A stretch of 47,844 nt of DNA from Flavobacterium collinsii (GCF_902804485.1 NZ_CADCST010000124.1:1-47844), one strand, 5' to 3'; shown: positions 17,052-25,348, counted from the first letter of the stretch. Notes: a model not told the origin generated them from the sequence alone. Program-made: numbers and translations.

Positions 17052-18617
17052 TTACTTGCTCACTCTTTTTAGGTCCAGATCCTGAAAGTCAAAACTGAAA
17101 TCAATATTAGGGGAGATGCCTTTCATTTTAATCGATTGTGCTTTACCGGTTTCATCTAGTGAAAACATTGCAAAGGCATCACAATTCATTGCCTGATACT
17201 CCCACCTAATAGCAAATGTATTGGCATTATAAAGAGCCATAGGACCGTTTAACTTGGGTGAGCGATAGGATTTGAACCATAATTGTTTGTTTTTTTCAAA
17301 TACTTCGATTTCCCCAAACCAATTGTCAGCATAGACACCAATAAAATCTTCGTTTTTCACTTTCAAATTCTTTACCGATTTTACTTTCTCCCAAACATTT
17401 TTGGTGACATCATCTCCGGTATTTCTACCTTGTTTCATCCATTCCACAATCTTATTGGTCCAGTCAAAATCGTCCAGTCCTAGATAACTGTCAGAAATAG
17501 TATTGGAAACTGCAGTAAAAAGTCCGCCACCGCCATTCTCTGTGTTAGTCAAAATCACGATGCCCAGGTTTAGATCCGGATACATGATAACAACGGATAA
17601 CATTCCGGGTAAACCTCCTGTATGTGATACTTTTAGATTTCCTTTCACATCGGTTAATCCCCAGCCTAAGCCGTAACCACTAAAATGCGAATTGTATCTT
17701 GGATCACGATCTACCTCTTCAACAGTATGGATGCGCCACATTTCGTTGTGATTTTTCACAGAAAACAGTGTTGATTTCAAATCACTTCCATACTGCCCTT
17801 TGTTTAGGCACAAAGTCATCCATTTTGCCATATCGGCTGCGTTTGAAATGATTCCTCCCGCAGCACCGTTTATCTGTACTCCAAATCCATCAATTCGTTT
17901 TATAGTTCCGGATTCTGATGAATGTGATACCGCCAGATTGCTTTTATCTTTTATCCTGTCGCTTTGTGCAAAAGAATTGCTCATTTGCAAAGGATCAATA
18001 ATTCGGGTTTGTATAAAATCTTCATAAGTCATACCACTTACTTTGGCAATTAATTCGCCTGCTACTAAATAGAGTAAATTGTCATAATCAAACTTAGTTC
18101 GAAAAGCAGAGACTGGTTTAAAATATTGAAAACTAGTTAGAACATCATTTATTGTGAAATTAGAACCATCTGGAAAAAACATCAAATCACCCACGCCCAA
18201 TCCAAGTCCGCTGCGATGTGTTAGTAAATCCTGGATGTTAAAATTCTCAGTTACATAGTCGTTATACATTTTAAACTTTGGAAGATGATCTTTCACTTTA
18301 TCCGTCCATTTCAATTTGCCTTCGTCCTCGAGAATAGAAAGCGCAGCAGTTGTGAAAGCTTTGCTATTGGAGGCTATTTGAAAATTTGTACTCTCATTTA
18401 CGGCTTTTCTTGTTTCGATAGAGGCAACACCATATCCTTTTTGATGAATTACTTTTCCGTCTTTAACAACTGCAATTGAAGCCCCCGCCACTTTAAATTT
18501 CTCCAAAGCATCCTGCATTAAAAGATCGATTTTTTCAGATGTAATTTGCGAATAGAGAGGGGGAGAAGCGTAGTAAATAAAGAGCATTAATGTAAACAGA
18601 CGAGTTACTTTTTTCAT
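17052..18617 (-). CDS. Beta-lactamase-family serine hydrolase with C-terminal DUF3471-like domain
   Basis: The 521-residue exported protein has a signal peptide (about 1-23). It belongs to the class C beta-lactamase/penicillin-binding fold. The catalytic SxxK is Ser83-Asn-Ser-Lys86, the YxN motif appears as YDN in FDYDNLLY, and the KTG equivalent is HTGG (SHTGGLPGMLS). Residues after about 400 form a beta-rich extra domain (FIGVYADNWFGEIEVFEKN) of the DUF3471 kind. Such proteins are usually peptidases or esterases acting on D-amino acid peptides, not true resistance beta-lactamases. No beta-lactam regulator is near. The gene appears monocistronic. Confidence 0.87.
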   Translation of the reverse strand: MKKVTRLFTLMLFIYYASPPLYSQITSEKIDLLMQDALEKFKVAGASIAVVKDGKVIHQKGYGVASIETRKAVNESTNFQIASNSKAFTTAALSILEDEGKLKWTDKVKDHLPKFKMYNDYVTENFNIQDLLTHRSGLGLGVGDLMFFPDGSNFTINDVLTSFQYFKPVSAFRTKFDYDNLLYLVAGELIAKVSGMTYEDFIQTRIIDPLQMSNSFAQSDRIKDKSNLAVSHSSESGTIKRIDGFGVQINGAAGGIISNAADMAKWMTLCLNKGQYGSDLKSTLFSVKNHNEMWRIHTVEEVDRDPRYNSHFSGYGLGWGLTDVKGNLKVSHTGGLPGMLSVVIMYPDLNLGIVILTNTENGGGGLFTAVSNTISDSYLGLDDFDWTNKIVEWMKQGRNTGDDVTKNVWEKVKSVKNLKVKNEDFIGVYADNWFGEIEVFEKNKQLWFKSYRSPKLNGPMALYNANTFAIRWEYQAMNCDAFAMFSLDETGKAQSIKMKGISPNIDFSFDFQDLDLKRVSK

Positions 18618-18792
18618 AATTTTTTTTGGTTATGGCGTTTTTTTGATTGTTAGTTGGTGTAGTTAAAAATTAACATCCACATCAGCGAATATAGGAATTA
18701 TCTTTAGAATTAAAGCCTTGTTTGGTAGGTTAAAAGATGAGTAGCGAGTGTTTTTTTACAAGTTCTTTAACGGTTTAGAAGAATACATCTAT

Positions 18793-19593
18793 CTAAAATT
18801 TCAACGCTGTTTCAATTCCGCTTTCCAGCCATAAGAATTTTTCCTTCAATTCTGATTTCTCAATTTCACTTTTTAATGATTTTACCGATTGCTTAAAATG
18901 CCACCAGCCTTCGTAGTGAATTGGAATTACCGTACGGGGATTTAAAAGTCGTGTCGTTTCAAGTGCCTCCTCACCATTCATAGTAACCCTTAAATTCCTT
19001 TTCAAATAAGGAAAAGCTCCAGCTCCAAGGTGCAAAATAACCGTTTCAACCTTCTTTCTTTTTTCCAGTTCCAATAAACCTTCAAAAAGAACAGTATCTC
19101 CTGAAATATAAAGACAGCCGCCAGTTTGATTCTCCCATTCTATGGTAAAACCAATAACTTTTCCCATAACTTTATCTAATCTCTTAATATTAGTGTGCTG
19201 AGCGGGTATAGCCGTTATTTTCAAACCTTTTACTTTTGAAGTTGAAACAGTATATTCCTCCCAATTGTCAAGACCAATGGTATTATTGTTTTTTAAACGT
19301 TTCACCGCATCTTTTGTAGAGAGAACAACAGGCACAGTTTTGATAAATGCCCTGCCGCTTTTGTCTAAATTATCACTGTGGTGATCGTGGCTTAATAAAA
19401 CCAAATCTACTTTTCCAATTTCGGCTATTGACAAGGCCGGATCAATATATTTTTTTGAAAATGCCAATGGGCGGCTTACATATTGTGGAAAAAAGCCGTC
19501 TTTTTTGTCCAGTGTCGGATCTGTAATAATTTTAAATCCATTGATGTTTATTAAAACACAAGCTGTGTCAATATGGGTAATGGTAACTTTCAT
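18793..19593 (-). CDS. MBL-fold metallo-hydrolase (UlaG-like)
   Basis: The 266-residue soluble protein has the metallo-beta-lactamase fold. The metal motif SHDHHSDN (His69, His71, Asp74) follows a beta strand KVDLVLLS. Later ligands are in YISGDTVLF (Asp) and the C-terminal PIHYEGWWHF (His). This is the pattern of the L-ascorbate-6-phosphate lactonase-like or NAPE-PLD-like subgroup, whose members hydrolyse phosphoesters or lactones. Here the substrate is unknown. A Crp/Fnr regulator gene lies 71 bases upstream in the same direction and may be co-transcribed. Confidence 0.82.
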   Translation of the reverse strand: MKVTITHIDTACVLININGFKIITDPTLDKKDGFFPQYVSRPLAFSKKYIDPALSIAEIGKVDLVLLSHDHHSDNLDKSGRAFIKTVPVVLSTKDAVKRLKNNNTIGLDNWEEYTVSTSKVKGLKITAIPAQHTNIKRLDKVMGKVIGFTIEWENQTGGCLYISGDTVLFEGLLELEKRKKVETVILHLGAGAFPYLKRNLRVTMNGEEALETTRLLNPRTVIPIHYEGWWHFKQSVKSLKSEIEKSELKEKFLWLESGIETALKF

Positions 19594-19664
19594 TTTGTTC
19601 TGATTTTAAGGTTAGAAAAAAGGACAAAATTGAGTTTAATAACGGTTTTACCAATTGACTTTGG

Positions 19665-20228
19665 TCAAGAAATGCGTTTGCGGATTCTGCTGAGCGTCTC
19701 CGGAACAACACCTATGTAGGAGGCAAGGTATTTGAGCGGAATCTGCTGAATGTATTTAGGTTGTTCCTCAAGAAGACTCTGATAGTGTTCCTGCGGAGTT
19801 TTGGTTAAAAGATCCAGTTCTCTTTTTACTTTTTTATCCAGTAAATATTCAGTTGCGATACGGCCCAGTTTTTTTGCTGTTTCACATTTGTCATAAAGTT
19901 TCTGCAGCTGATCGTAAGAGACAGAGTATAATTGGCAATCTGTAAGTGCCTGAATGTAAACCTGTGTTTGAGTTCTGTTGTAAAAAGAATCGTATGCACA
20001 GTAAAAGGAGTTTTTGAAGGCAAAATCAAAGGTAATTTCTTTGTCATTGGTAAGTACAAAATAGCGGACAATTCCCGTATCTATAAAAGACAAATAATTC
20101 TCCAACTGACTGTTGGTTAAAATTAACTCGTTTGCAGAAAATTGACGTGTTTTGATACAGCTTAAAAACTCGGCGATATCCTTTTCTGAAAAGCCAAGTT
20201 TAGCAAAATACAATACTAATGAATTCAT
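19665..20228 (-). CDS. Crp/Fnr-family transcriptional regulator
   Basis: The 187-residue protein has an N-terminal cyclic-nucleotide-binding-like beta barrel (FSANELILTNSQLENYLSFIDTGIVRYFV and KEITFDFAFKNSFYCAYDSF) and a C-terminal winged helix (IPLKYLASYIGVVPETLSRIRKRI). The recognition helix has the usual PETLSRIR. It lacks the Arg-rich cAMP pocket of true CRP, as is common for Bacteroidota members of this group. A -7-like CAAATTTA complement lies at 20265-20272. It may control the adjacent MBL-fold gene. Confidence 0.85.
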   Translation of the reverse strand: MNSLVLYFAKLGFSEKDIAEFLSCIKTRQFSANELILTNSQLENYLSFIDTGIVRYFVLTNDKEITFDFAFKNSFYCAYDSFYNRTQTQVYIQALTDCQLYSVSYDQLQKLYDKCETAKKLGRIATEYLLDKKVKRELDLLTKTPQEHYQSLLEEQPKYIQQIPLKYLASYIGVVPETLSRIRKRIS

Positions 20229-20399
20229 TTAAATTGATTCAGAATGGTGTTTGTAGTAAAGATACAAATTTAATGTTGAAGGTTTAAATTCTGCCGGTTC
20301 CCAAAGCTCAATTTTGTTACCGTCAGCATCCATAGTGTGAACAAACTTCCCATAATCATAAGTCGCAATTTCATCGAGTACCTTAAGTATGCTGAAACC
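20229..20399 (-). pseudogene. 3' fragment of a VOC (glyoxalase-like) gene
   Basis: Read on the minus strand this encodes VLDEIATYDYGKFVHTMDAD, then GNKIELWEP, nearly identical to the C-terminus of the intact VOC protein at 21079-21498 (VLDDIATYDYGKFVHIMDAE, GNKIELWEP). Similarity starts abruptly at 20381. The preceding codons are unrelated and an in-frame stop lies at 20400-20402. No start codon is available. After the match the frame runs to a TAA at 20229, abutting the Crp/Fnr start. It is a truncated duplicate in the same orientation as the intact gene. Confidence 0.88.
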
Positions 20400-20484
20400 T
20401 TAAAAGATATTAATACTAATACTATAAAGTAGGTTTTTTCTTTGTTTATTGTATATTTACATTTCAATCTAAATACTTAATTAA

Positions 20485-20988
20485 ATGGGAATGATAGGAA
20501 ACTTACTTCGAGCGAGTAAAACAAAACTTGAAAATTACATCAAAGATAGCGCTACTTTAGAGCATGATATTTACAATGAAAATGCGCCTTTAGATGTAAC
20601 AATTATTGATATTGATAAAGCTTGGGATGGAATTGTTTTTTTACTAACGGGTGACAGTGCTTTAAATTCTCCAAAACACCTTTTTTATAAAATTTTGTTT
20701 AGTGGCCAAATAATTGATAATGAACAGGATTTAGGATATGGTCCAGCTCATTATTTAACACCTGAACAAGTCATAGAATTTAGTAACAAAATTTCTGAAA
20801 TCACAACTGACGATTTAAGACAAAAATACGATCCGCAGAAAATGCAGAAATTAGAGGTTTATCCAGAAATTTGGGAACGTGATGGAGATGAAGCTTTTGA
20901 TTACTTAAATGAATATTTTAAAGATATACAGCAATTTTACTCTGATGCTGCAAAGAATAAAGAAGCAATTGTAACTTATATTAACTAA
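20485..20988 (+). CDS. DUF1877 (YfbM-like) protein
   Basis: The 167-residue soluble acidic protein matches the YfbM/DUF1877 pattern: MGMIGNLLRAS at the start, DIDKAWDGIVFLLTG in the middle, then a GYGPAHYLTPEQVIEFSNKI helix and a C-terminal EYFKDIQQFYSDAA. The function of the family is not known; members often sit near toxin-immunity or mobile loci. Here it lies between an intact and a truncated copy of a VOC gene on the opposite strand, which suggests it arrived with, or survived, a local rearrangement. A weak -7 element TATATTTA lies at 20452-20459. Confidence 0.82.
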   Translation: MGMIGNLLRASKTKLENYIKDSATLEHDIYNENAPLDVTIIDIDKAWDGIVFLLTGDSALNSPKHLFYKILFSGQIIDNEQDLGYGPAHYLTPEQVIEFSNKISEITTDDLRQKYDPQKMQKLEVYPEIWERDGDEAFDYLNEYFKDIQQFYSDAAKNKEAIVTYIN

Positions 20989-21003
20989 ATTAACTACTTC
21001 TTC

Positions 21004-21051
21004 AAATAAAATAAGAGCTCGATTATTAATAATCGAGCTCTTATTTTATTT
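21004..21051. terminator. 48-base perfect palindrome between convergent genes
   Basis: The sequence 21004-21051 is a perfect palindrome centred between 21027 and 21028, with the core GAGCTCGATTATTAATAATC. It should fold into a hairpin of over 20 bp. It separates the convergent DUF1877 and VOC genes and can stop transcription from both. Confidence 0.9.
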
Positions 21052-21078
21052 ACTTATGATTAACCATTCACAATTAAT

Positions 21079-21498
21079 TCAAACTGGTTCCCAAAGTTCA
21101 ATTTTATTGCCTTCAGCATCCATAATGTGTACAAACTTCCCATAATCGTAGGTGGCAATATCATCAAGTACCGTTACCCCGTTTTCTTTAAGCTGAGTGA
21201 CAAGAGCTTCAATATGTTGTACCCGATAATTAATCATAAACTCTTTTTTGGAAGGCAAAAAATAAGGGTCATCTTTTTTAAACGGGCTCCATTGAAGTGA
21301 TTCTACAACGTCTGGCGCATCTATTTTTCGGGATTCAAAAGTAGATCCCCAATCGTTGACTTCGATTCCTAAGTTTTTGGCATACCATTCTCTGGTTTCC
21401 TTCGGATTGTCTGAAAAAAAGAATATACCTCCAACTCCCGTTACTTTTGGAGTTTGGTCAGAAGAGGAGTGGTCGGTTTGATTTTTTTGGTCTTCCAT
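21079..21498 (-). CDS. VOC-family (glyoxalase/dioxygenase-fold) protein
   Basis: The preferred start is the ATG at 21498, giving 139 residues; longer frames would begin at GTG 21612 and add an unlikely N-terminus. The body has the paired beta-alpha-beta-beta-beta modules of the vicinal-oxygen-chelate fold: VTGVGGIFFFSDNPKETREW (first module) and VQHIEALVTQLKENGVTVLD with FVHIMDAEGNKIELWEP (second). The terminal Glu in NKIELWEP is a usual metal ligand. Function is not predictable; members act as glyoxalases, resistance proteins or dioxygenases. A truncated copy of its 3' end lies 0.7 kb away. Confidence 0.85.
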   Translation of the reverse strand: MEDQKNQTDHSSSDQTPKVTGVGGIFFFSDNPKETREWYAKNLGIEVNDWGSTFESRKIDAPDVVESLQWSPFKKDDPYFLPSKKEFMINYRVQHIEALVTQLKENGVTVLDDIATYDYGKFVHIMDAEGNKIELWEPV

Positions 21499-21657
21499 AA
21501 GATTTGTTTTTAATACTAAGATAAAACTATTTTTTTTGGTAAAGTCAAAATTTAGCCCCTTTGAGGAGATGCACAAATTCTGCAAAAAAACTCCAATTAA
21601 AATCTCAATCACTCGAGTATGCCCTCTTTCAAAATGATAAAAAATGAATAGTAGAGA

Positions 21658-22092
21658 TTAGTCAACGGATTTAATAAATCTAACACTATCATTCCTAATT
21701 GAATTCCAATCCCAAAGTTGTATTTGATTTAACAGAAAATCCTTTGTGAAAAAAGCACCCGCTTGTTCAAATCCAATCCAATCGTAGCCATCGTGTTCCT
21801 CTGATATTTTAATTTGATTTGTAATGAGTTCACTGTAGTAAATAATTCCTGTAATCTGACAATCATCGCTAGGCATATAATTCCAGGTGTCAATTACTTT
21901 AACAGGTCTGATCTCGAGATTTAATTCTTCTTTAATTTCTCTTTTCAATGTTTCTTCCGCAGTCTCTCCAAATTCCATTCTGCCACCAGGTAAATCCCAT
22001 ATTTTAATTCCCGCTACAAGGTTATAGACAGCTAAAAAAGTATCGTTCTTTATAATCAAAGCCTTCACTGAGAAGAACATTTGTTTCTTCAT
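21658..22092 (-). CDS. NUDIX hydrolase
   Basis: The 144-residue protein carries a complete Nudix box, GGRMEFGETAEETLKREIKE followed by EL, with the two catalytic glutamates of the REIKEEL core. These enzymes cleave nucleoside diphosphates linked to another group. The preceding LPGG and later acidic EEHDGYDW are usual for the family. Substrate cannot be assigned. It is the last gene of a minus-strand series; the next gene upstream ends 45 bases away. Confidence 0.88.
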   Translation of the reverse strand: MKKQMFFSVKALIIKNDTFLAVYNLVAGIKIWDLPGGRMEFGETAEETLKREIKEELNLEIRPVKVIDTWNYMPSDDCQITGIIYYSELITNQIKISEEHDGYDWIGFEQAGAFFTKDFLLNQIQLWDWNSIRNDSVRFIKSVD

Positions 22093-22137
22093 ATCAATTT
22101 ATTTTTGACAACATTATTAGTTGTTTTTCTAAAGAGA

Positions 22138-22716
22138 TCAGTCTTTTAATCCTTTCCCTTCAAGAATCTGATCGATCACTTTTTCAACTCTTGATGCTCT
22201 GGTTGTAGAGTTTTTAGGAGATGAAAAATACAGTAAATAAGCACGTTGACGTCCCGGACTTAAAGCTTTAAAAGCAGTTTCTAAAGCCTTGTTCTCGTCT
22301 AACTTCTCTTGAAATTCTTCGGCCATCTTAAACTCGTCCGTTTTCTTTAATTTAACTTTTAAGCCTGCTTTTTCTACTTCGATAGCCTGATAAATATAGG
22401 TTTTCAAGATTGTTTTTTGAGCAACTATTTCTTCAAGATTGGCAAAGCGAATTTGTCGTGCTGCCTGTACATTTTCACTTTGATGGATAAGAATCTGATC
22501 GGTATCTGCCAATAAAGCACCTTTAAAAAACAAAAATGCACAGTAATCCTTAAAAGAGTGGATTAAAACAATATTGCTATCATGAAGAGTGTAGCAGGCG
22601 GTACCCCATTTTAATTCTTCGGTCAACTGGCAATCCAAAGCGATTTTTCGCAATTCGTCCAGTTCTTTCTGCCATTTTTCGGCATTCTCAAAATAAAAAT
22701 CAACTTTTGGATTCAT
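22138..22716 (-). CDS. YdeI/OmdA-type protein with DUF1801-like N-terminus
   Basis: The preferred start is the ATG at 22716 (192 residues); a GTG lies two codons upstream. The N-terminal part (KWGTACYTLHDSNIVLIHSF and YCAFLFFKGALL) is a DUF1801-type fold. The C-terminal part (ALSPGRQRAYLLYFSSPKNS, TRASRVEKVIDQILEGKG) is the bacteriocin-protection YdeI/OmpD-associated motif. Biochemical role unknown. Such genes commonly travel with SRPBCC, DoxX and DUF4256 genes in Flavobacterium, as here. Confidence 0.85.
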   Translation of the reverse strand: MNPKVDFYFENAEKWQKELDELRKIALDCQLTEELKWGTACYTLHDSNIVLIHSFKDYCAFLFFKGALLADTDQILIHQSENVQAARQIRFANLEEIVAQKTILKTYIYQAIEVEKAGLKVKLKKTDEFKMAEEFQEKLDENKALETAFKALSPGRQRAYLLYFSSPKNSTTRASRVEKVIDQILEGKGLKD

Positions 22717-22738
22717 AAGCACAGTTGTTAAAATTCAT

Positions 22739-23296
22739 TTAAACGTTCAAAGCCCCTCTAAAACCTCTTGCGGCATAATAAGAGTCAGCACCGTTGTGAT
22801 AGACAAATACGGTATTGTAACGAAAATCAGAGAATAGCGCGCCTCCCAGTTTACGAATTTCAATAGGTGTGGCGATCCAGCTTGAGGTTTTAGCATCAAA
22901 CTTACCGAGTTTTTGAAGCTGTTTGTATTGTACTTCATCTAAAAGCTTAATTCCCATTTCCTCAGCCATATTTATGGCACTTCCAGCAGGTTTGTGTTCT
23001 TTTCTTTTTTCTAAGGCTTCATGATCAAAACACAAACTTCTGCGGCCTTTTGGGCTCTCGGTCGAACAATCGAAGAAAGTATACTCGTTTGTTTCCGGAT
23101 TAAAACCAACTACATCTGGTTCGCCTTCTGTTCTTTCCATCTCATCAAGGGACCATAGTTTTCCCGGATTTGCTTCCAGTTTTTTCTGAACGTCGTCCCA
23201 ATCCAGGCCTTCGTGTCGGTTCATGTTATTTTCAAAACGAATTCTTAATACTTTCAATAATTCTTCACTTTGTTCTGCTGACAGTTTGTTTTTCAT
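22739..23296 (-). CDS. DUF4256 protein
   Basis: The 185-residue soluble protein is recognisable as DUF4256 from the N-terminal LLKVLRIRFENNMNRHEGLD, the middle GEPDVVGFNPETNEYTFFDC and SPKGRRSLCFDHEAL, and the C-terminal ADSYYAARGFRGAL. Function is unknown. It lies 22 bases upstream of the YdeI-like gene and 70 bases downstream of the DoxX gene in the same direction, so the three are likely one transcript. Confidence 0.85.
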   Translation of the reverse strand: MKNKLSAEQSEELLKVLRIRFENNMNRHEGLDWDDVQKKLEANPGKLWSLDEMERTEGEPDVVGFNPETNEYTFFDCSTESPKGRRSLCFDHEALEKRKEHKPAGSAINMAEEMGIKLLDEVQYKQLQKLGKFDAKTSSWIATPIEIRKLGGALFSDFRYNTVFVYHNGADSYYAARGFRGALNV

Positions 23297-23366
23297 TTCT
23301 TTATATTTTAGGGGATAAATATTTTAATAAATGCTTTTGTTTTAGGGTTTACCAAGTCACAAAAAA

Positions 23367-23750
23367 TTACGCACTCACTAAAGCTGTTTTTCTTTCTGTA
23401 GGTCTGTAGTACCAGGATACAATCGTAAGAACGATAAGCAATACCGGGCCGAATAATTCTTTTGGATGATCTCCGACAGCAAAATGTGAAAAAACGGCAC
23501 CACTCATGGCAAAAAAGAACCCGGCATAAGCCCATTCTTTTAATAAAGGAAATTTAGGAATCAAAATGGCAATAACACCCAGTAATTTCCAAACTCCAAG
23601 CAGTGTTAAAAAATACAAAGGAAACCCCAAATGCTGTATCATGCCTTCCTGTTCTTTTATTTTTAACATTTGTACGATTCCAGTTGCGGTCATTCCTAAC
23701 GCCAGCCATAATGTCGCAACCCAATAGATAATTTTGTCTCTTTTTTTCAT
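23367..23750 (-). CDS. DoxX-family membrane protein
   Basis: The 127-residue protein has four hydrophobic helices (about 8-27, 44-65, 71-91, 96-115) and the DoxX-like pattern GFPLYFLTLLGVWKLLGVIA then PLLKEWAYAGFFFAMSGAV. It is an inner-membrane protein of uncertain role, often in redox or stress-related clusters. Between it and the upstream SRPBCC gene lies repeat copy C, inserted in an otherwise compact cluster. Confidence 0.85.
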   Translation of the reverse strand: MKKRDKIIYWVATLWLALGMTATGIVQMLKIKEQEGMIQHLGFPLYFLTLLGVWKLLGVIAILIPKFPLLKEWAYAGFFFAMSGAVFSHFAVGDHPKELFGPVLLIVLTIVSWYYRPTERKTALVSA

Positions 23751-23782
23751 GATTTTATAATTTAGTTTAAGTTAGATTTAAT

Positions 23783-23858
23783 ATTCTTAAAAAGATGTTT
23801 CACTTATTCAAAGCACATATAGACTGCTATATGTTAGAAATATATTTCTATGTGTTTA
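23783..23858 (+). repeat. CTATGTG dispersed palindromic element, copy C (shortened)
   Basis: A 76-base copy contains AAGATGTTTCACTTATTCAA, the inner palindrome ACATATAGACTGCTATATGT and the right end TATTTCTATGTGTTTAA. It lacks the outer left arm and part of the right half. It sits between the SRPBCC and DoxX genes. Confidence 0.6.
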
Positions 23859-23886
23859 ATGATTTTTTATTAATACACCCAACGTT

Positions 23887-24354
23887 TTAGTTTAGTTTAT
23901 TAGCAATTTCCTGCAATCTGTTGTGTGCCATATTGATTCCCTGAGCAAAAGGCAGTTTTAACATCTGATCTCTGAGTGCAGCAGATCGGTAAATAATATG
24001 CATTTTTAGAAGGCTGGTTTCAGCTGTTACAGCTTCAAATTCAAGAAACTCAAGCTGTGGCGGAAAAGGAGAACCTTCCATTTCAAATGTTCTTGTGATT
24101 TTCTCCTCCGGAAAAAACTCGTGAATAACTCCATTGGCTTTAAAAACAACATTTCCTTTGGGATCTGAAGTTTCAAATTGCCAGCCTCCGTATTTTTTGT
24201 TCTCGAGCTTTAGCACTTTCGTTCCCATCCATTGTTCGACAATTTCGGGTTCGACATAAGCCATAAATAATAATTTCAGCGGAAGATCAAATTCTCTTGT
24301 AATTACTAAGTCTTGTTGGCCATCTTCGGCACTAATTTTTGTTTTTCGTTCCAT
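23887..24354 (-). CDS. SRPBCC (AHSA1-like) domain protein
   Basis: The 155-residue START-like protein has the AHA1-type signature: LVITREFDLPLKLLFMAYVE, EIVEQWMGTK, then GVIHEFFPEEKITRTFEMEG, and a long C-terminal helix. It binds a hydrophobic ligand in a helix-grip fold. It starts 7 bases after the ArsR-type regulator, and such ArsR-SRPBCC pairs are very common, with the regulator controlling its partner. The ligand is unknown. Confidence 0.88.
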   Translation of the reverse strand: MERKTKISAEDGQQDLVITREFDLPLKLLFMAYVEPEIVEQWMGTKVLKLENKKYGGWQFETSDPKGNVVFKANGVIHEFFPEEKITRTFEMEGSPFPPQLEFLEFEAVTAETSLLKMHIIYRSAALRDQMLKLPFAQGINMAHNRLQEIANKLN

Positions 24355-24361
24355 AAATAGG

Positions 24362-24685
24362 TTATTGTTTTGGTTTATAGTTTTTCATGATAGTTTCCAG
24401 TTTGTTAAAGCGATCATCCCACATTTGGCGAAAAGGCTCTATAAAGTCGGCAACTTCTTTCATTTTTTTGGCGTTGGTGAGGTAGTAAATTTCTCTTCCA
24501 TTTTGCGTTTGCTCCAACAACTCACATTCCGTTAATATTTGAATGTGTTTTGATATCGTTTGTCTTGACGAATCAAAATTTGCCGCAATAACCCCCGGAG
24601 TCATTGACTGGATTGCTACTAAGCTTAAGATTGCCCTGCGGGTAGGGTCGGCAATTGCCTGAAATACATCTCTACGAATTTCCAT
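24362..24685 (-). CDS. ArsR-family winged-helix regulator
   Basis: The 107-residue regulator has a winged helix: VFQAIADPTRRAILSLVAI, then MTPGVIAANFDSSRQTISKH (recognition helix) and the wing with LEQTQNGREIYYLT. It lacks the CxC metal-binding motif of true ArsR, as usual for SRPBCC-linked members. Two identical palindromic sites flank its own -7 element, so self-repression is likely. It heads the SRPBCC-DoxX-DUF4256-YdeI cluster. Confidence 0.9.
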   Translation of the reverse strand: MEIRRDVFQAIADPTRRAILSLVAIQSMTPGVIAANFDSSRQTISKHIQILTECELLEQTQNGREIYYLTNAKKMKEVADFIEPFRQMWDDRFNKLETIMKNYKPKQ

Positions 24686-24688
24686 TAT

Positions 24689-24729
24689 GCAGTTATTTGA
24701 CTGCTAATTTAGTGCAGTTATTTGACTGC
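24689..24729 (-). promoter_or_regulatory. Two identical palindromic operators at the ArsR promoter
   Basis: GCAGTTATTTGACTGC occurs exactly twice, at 24689-24704 and 24714-24729, 25 bases apart. Each is itself an inverted repeat (GCAGT and ACTGC, 6 bases apart). One lies inside the -33/-7 spacer and the other just downstream of the -7 element. This geometry would let a dimeric ArsR protein block RNA polymerase. Confidence 0.8.
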
Positions 24730-24735
24730 GCAAAA
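24704..24735 (-). promoter_or_regulatory. Promoter of the ArsR-SRPBCC cluster
   Basis: On the minus strand TTTTG (24735-24731), a 19-base spacer and TAAATTAG (24711-24704) form a good Bacteroidota promoter. The start of transcription falls only about 12 bases before the ATG at 24685, so the leader is very short. Confidence 0.65.
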
Positions 24736-24842
24736 TTTTTTACGATATTTTTTTAAAATATTTTTTTGTAATTACTAGATTACCAATGATTTCAATGCTT
24801 TTGGAGGATAGAGTTATAGAATAGTAGTAGGACAGATTGGAG

Positions 24843-25214
24843 TTAACGGTTTGCGATTTTTAGTTCCGTTCTGGCCAGAAAGAGTATAATTGCAATTTCT
24901 GCCAAAAAATAAAATACGGCTAAATAGGTGATATGGGTATAAAGATATAACAACAGGCCTGCTGTGAAACCACAATATAAAAGGTTTGCAAAAGCAATAA
25001 TTTTAAGGCAACCACGCCAGTTTTCTTTGGCAAGCCAATAACTGGCAAACGAAGAAGCCATAAGCAGGCAGGCTAGAACAGCAAGAAGATAGAGTGTTTT
25101 TTTGGGTACGCCAAAGTAGATTTCCAATTCAACCAATACTACGCCCAATAAAAGGGTAGAGAATAAGGCTCCTAAACCATCGATTAGAAATATTTTTTTT
25201 GAATTTAAAGACAT
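24843..25214 (-). CDS. Small membrane protein of unknown function
   Basis: The 123-residue protein has four hydrophobic segments (about 8-28, 38-58, 70-90, 94-113) and little else: IFLIDGLGALFSTLLLGVVL starts the first. The family is not recognised, but similar four-helix proteins are common in Flavobacteriaceae. It stands alone between an upstream terminator and the ArsR cluster. Confidence 0.7.
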   Translation of the reverse strand: MSLNSKKIFLIDGLGALFSTLLLGVVLVELEIYFGVPKKTLYLLAVLACLLMASSFASYWLAKENWRGCLKIIAFANLLYCGFTAGLLLYLYTHITYLAVFYFLAEIAIILFLARTELKIANR

Positions 25215-25284
25215 AGGTTCAATTGGGATTCATTTGTTAGCATGTATTAAAATTAGGTTTAAAATGCTAATTCACAAAAGTTAA

Positions 25285-25326
25285 GCAAAATAAAAACCAC
25301 TCTTTTCGGTTTAAAAAGAGTGGTTT
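25285..25326 (-). terminator. Terminator of the 25349-25717 gene
   Basis: AAACCACTCTTTT (25294-25306) pairs with its complement (25314-25326) around a 7-base loop. Read on the minus strand it is followed by a T-rich tail. It lies 23 bases past the stop. Confidence 0.8.
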
Positions 25327-25348
25327 CGTTGTTTTAAGGTATAAAACA

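Noticed and set aside
17052..18617. Antibiotic-resistance beta-lactamase
   Set aside because: The motifs fit the broad serine hydrolase family, with a DUF3471-like tail and no resistance context.
20270..20467. 65-residue ORF on the minus strand
   Set aside because: It reads the VOC pseudogene in the wrong frame; the homology lies in the neighbouring frame.
21499..21612. N-terminal extension of the VOC protein
   Set aside because: Starts at GTG and adds an unlikely hydrophobic stretch; the ATG at 21498 fits better.
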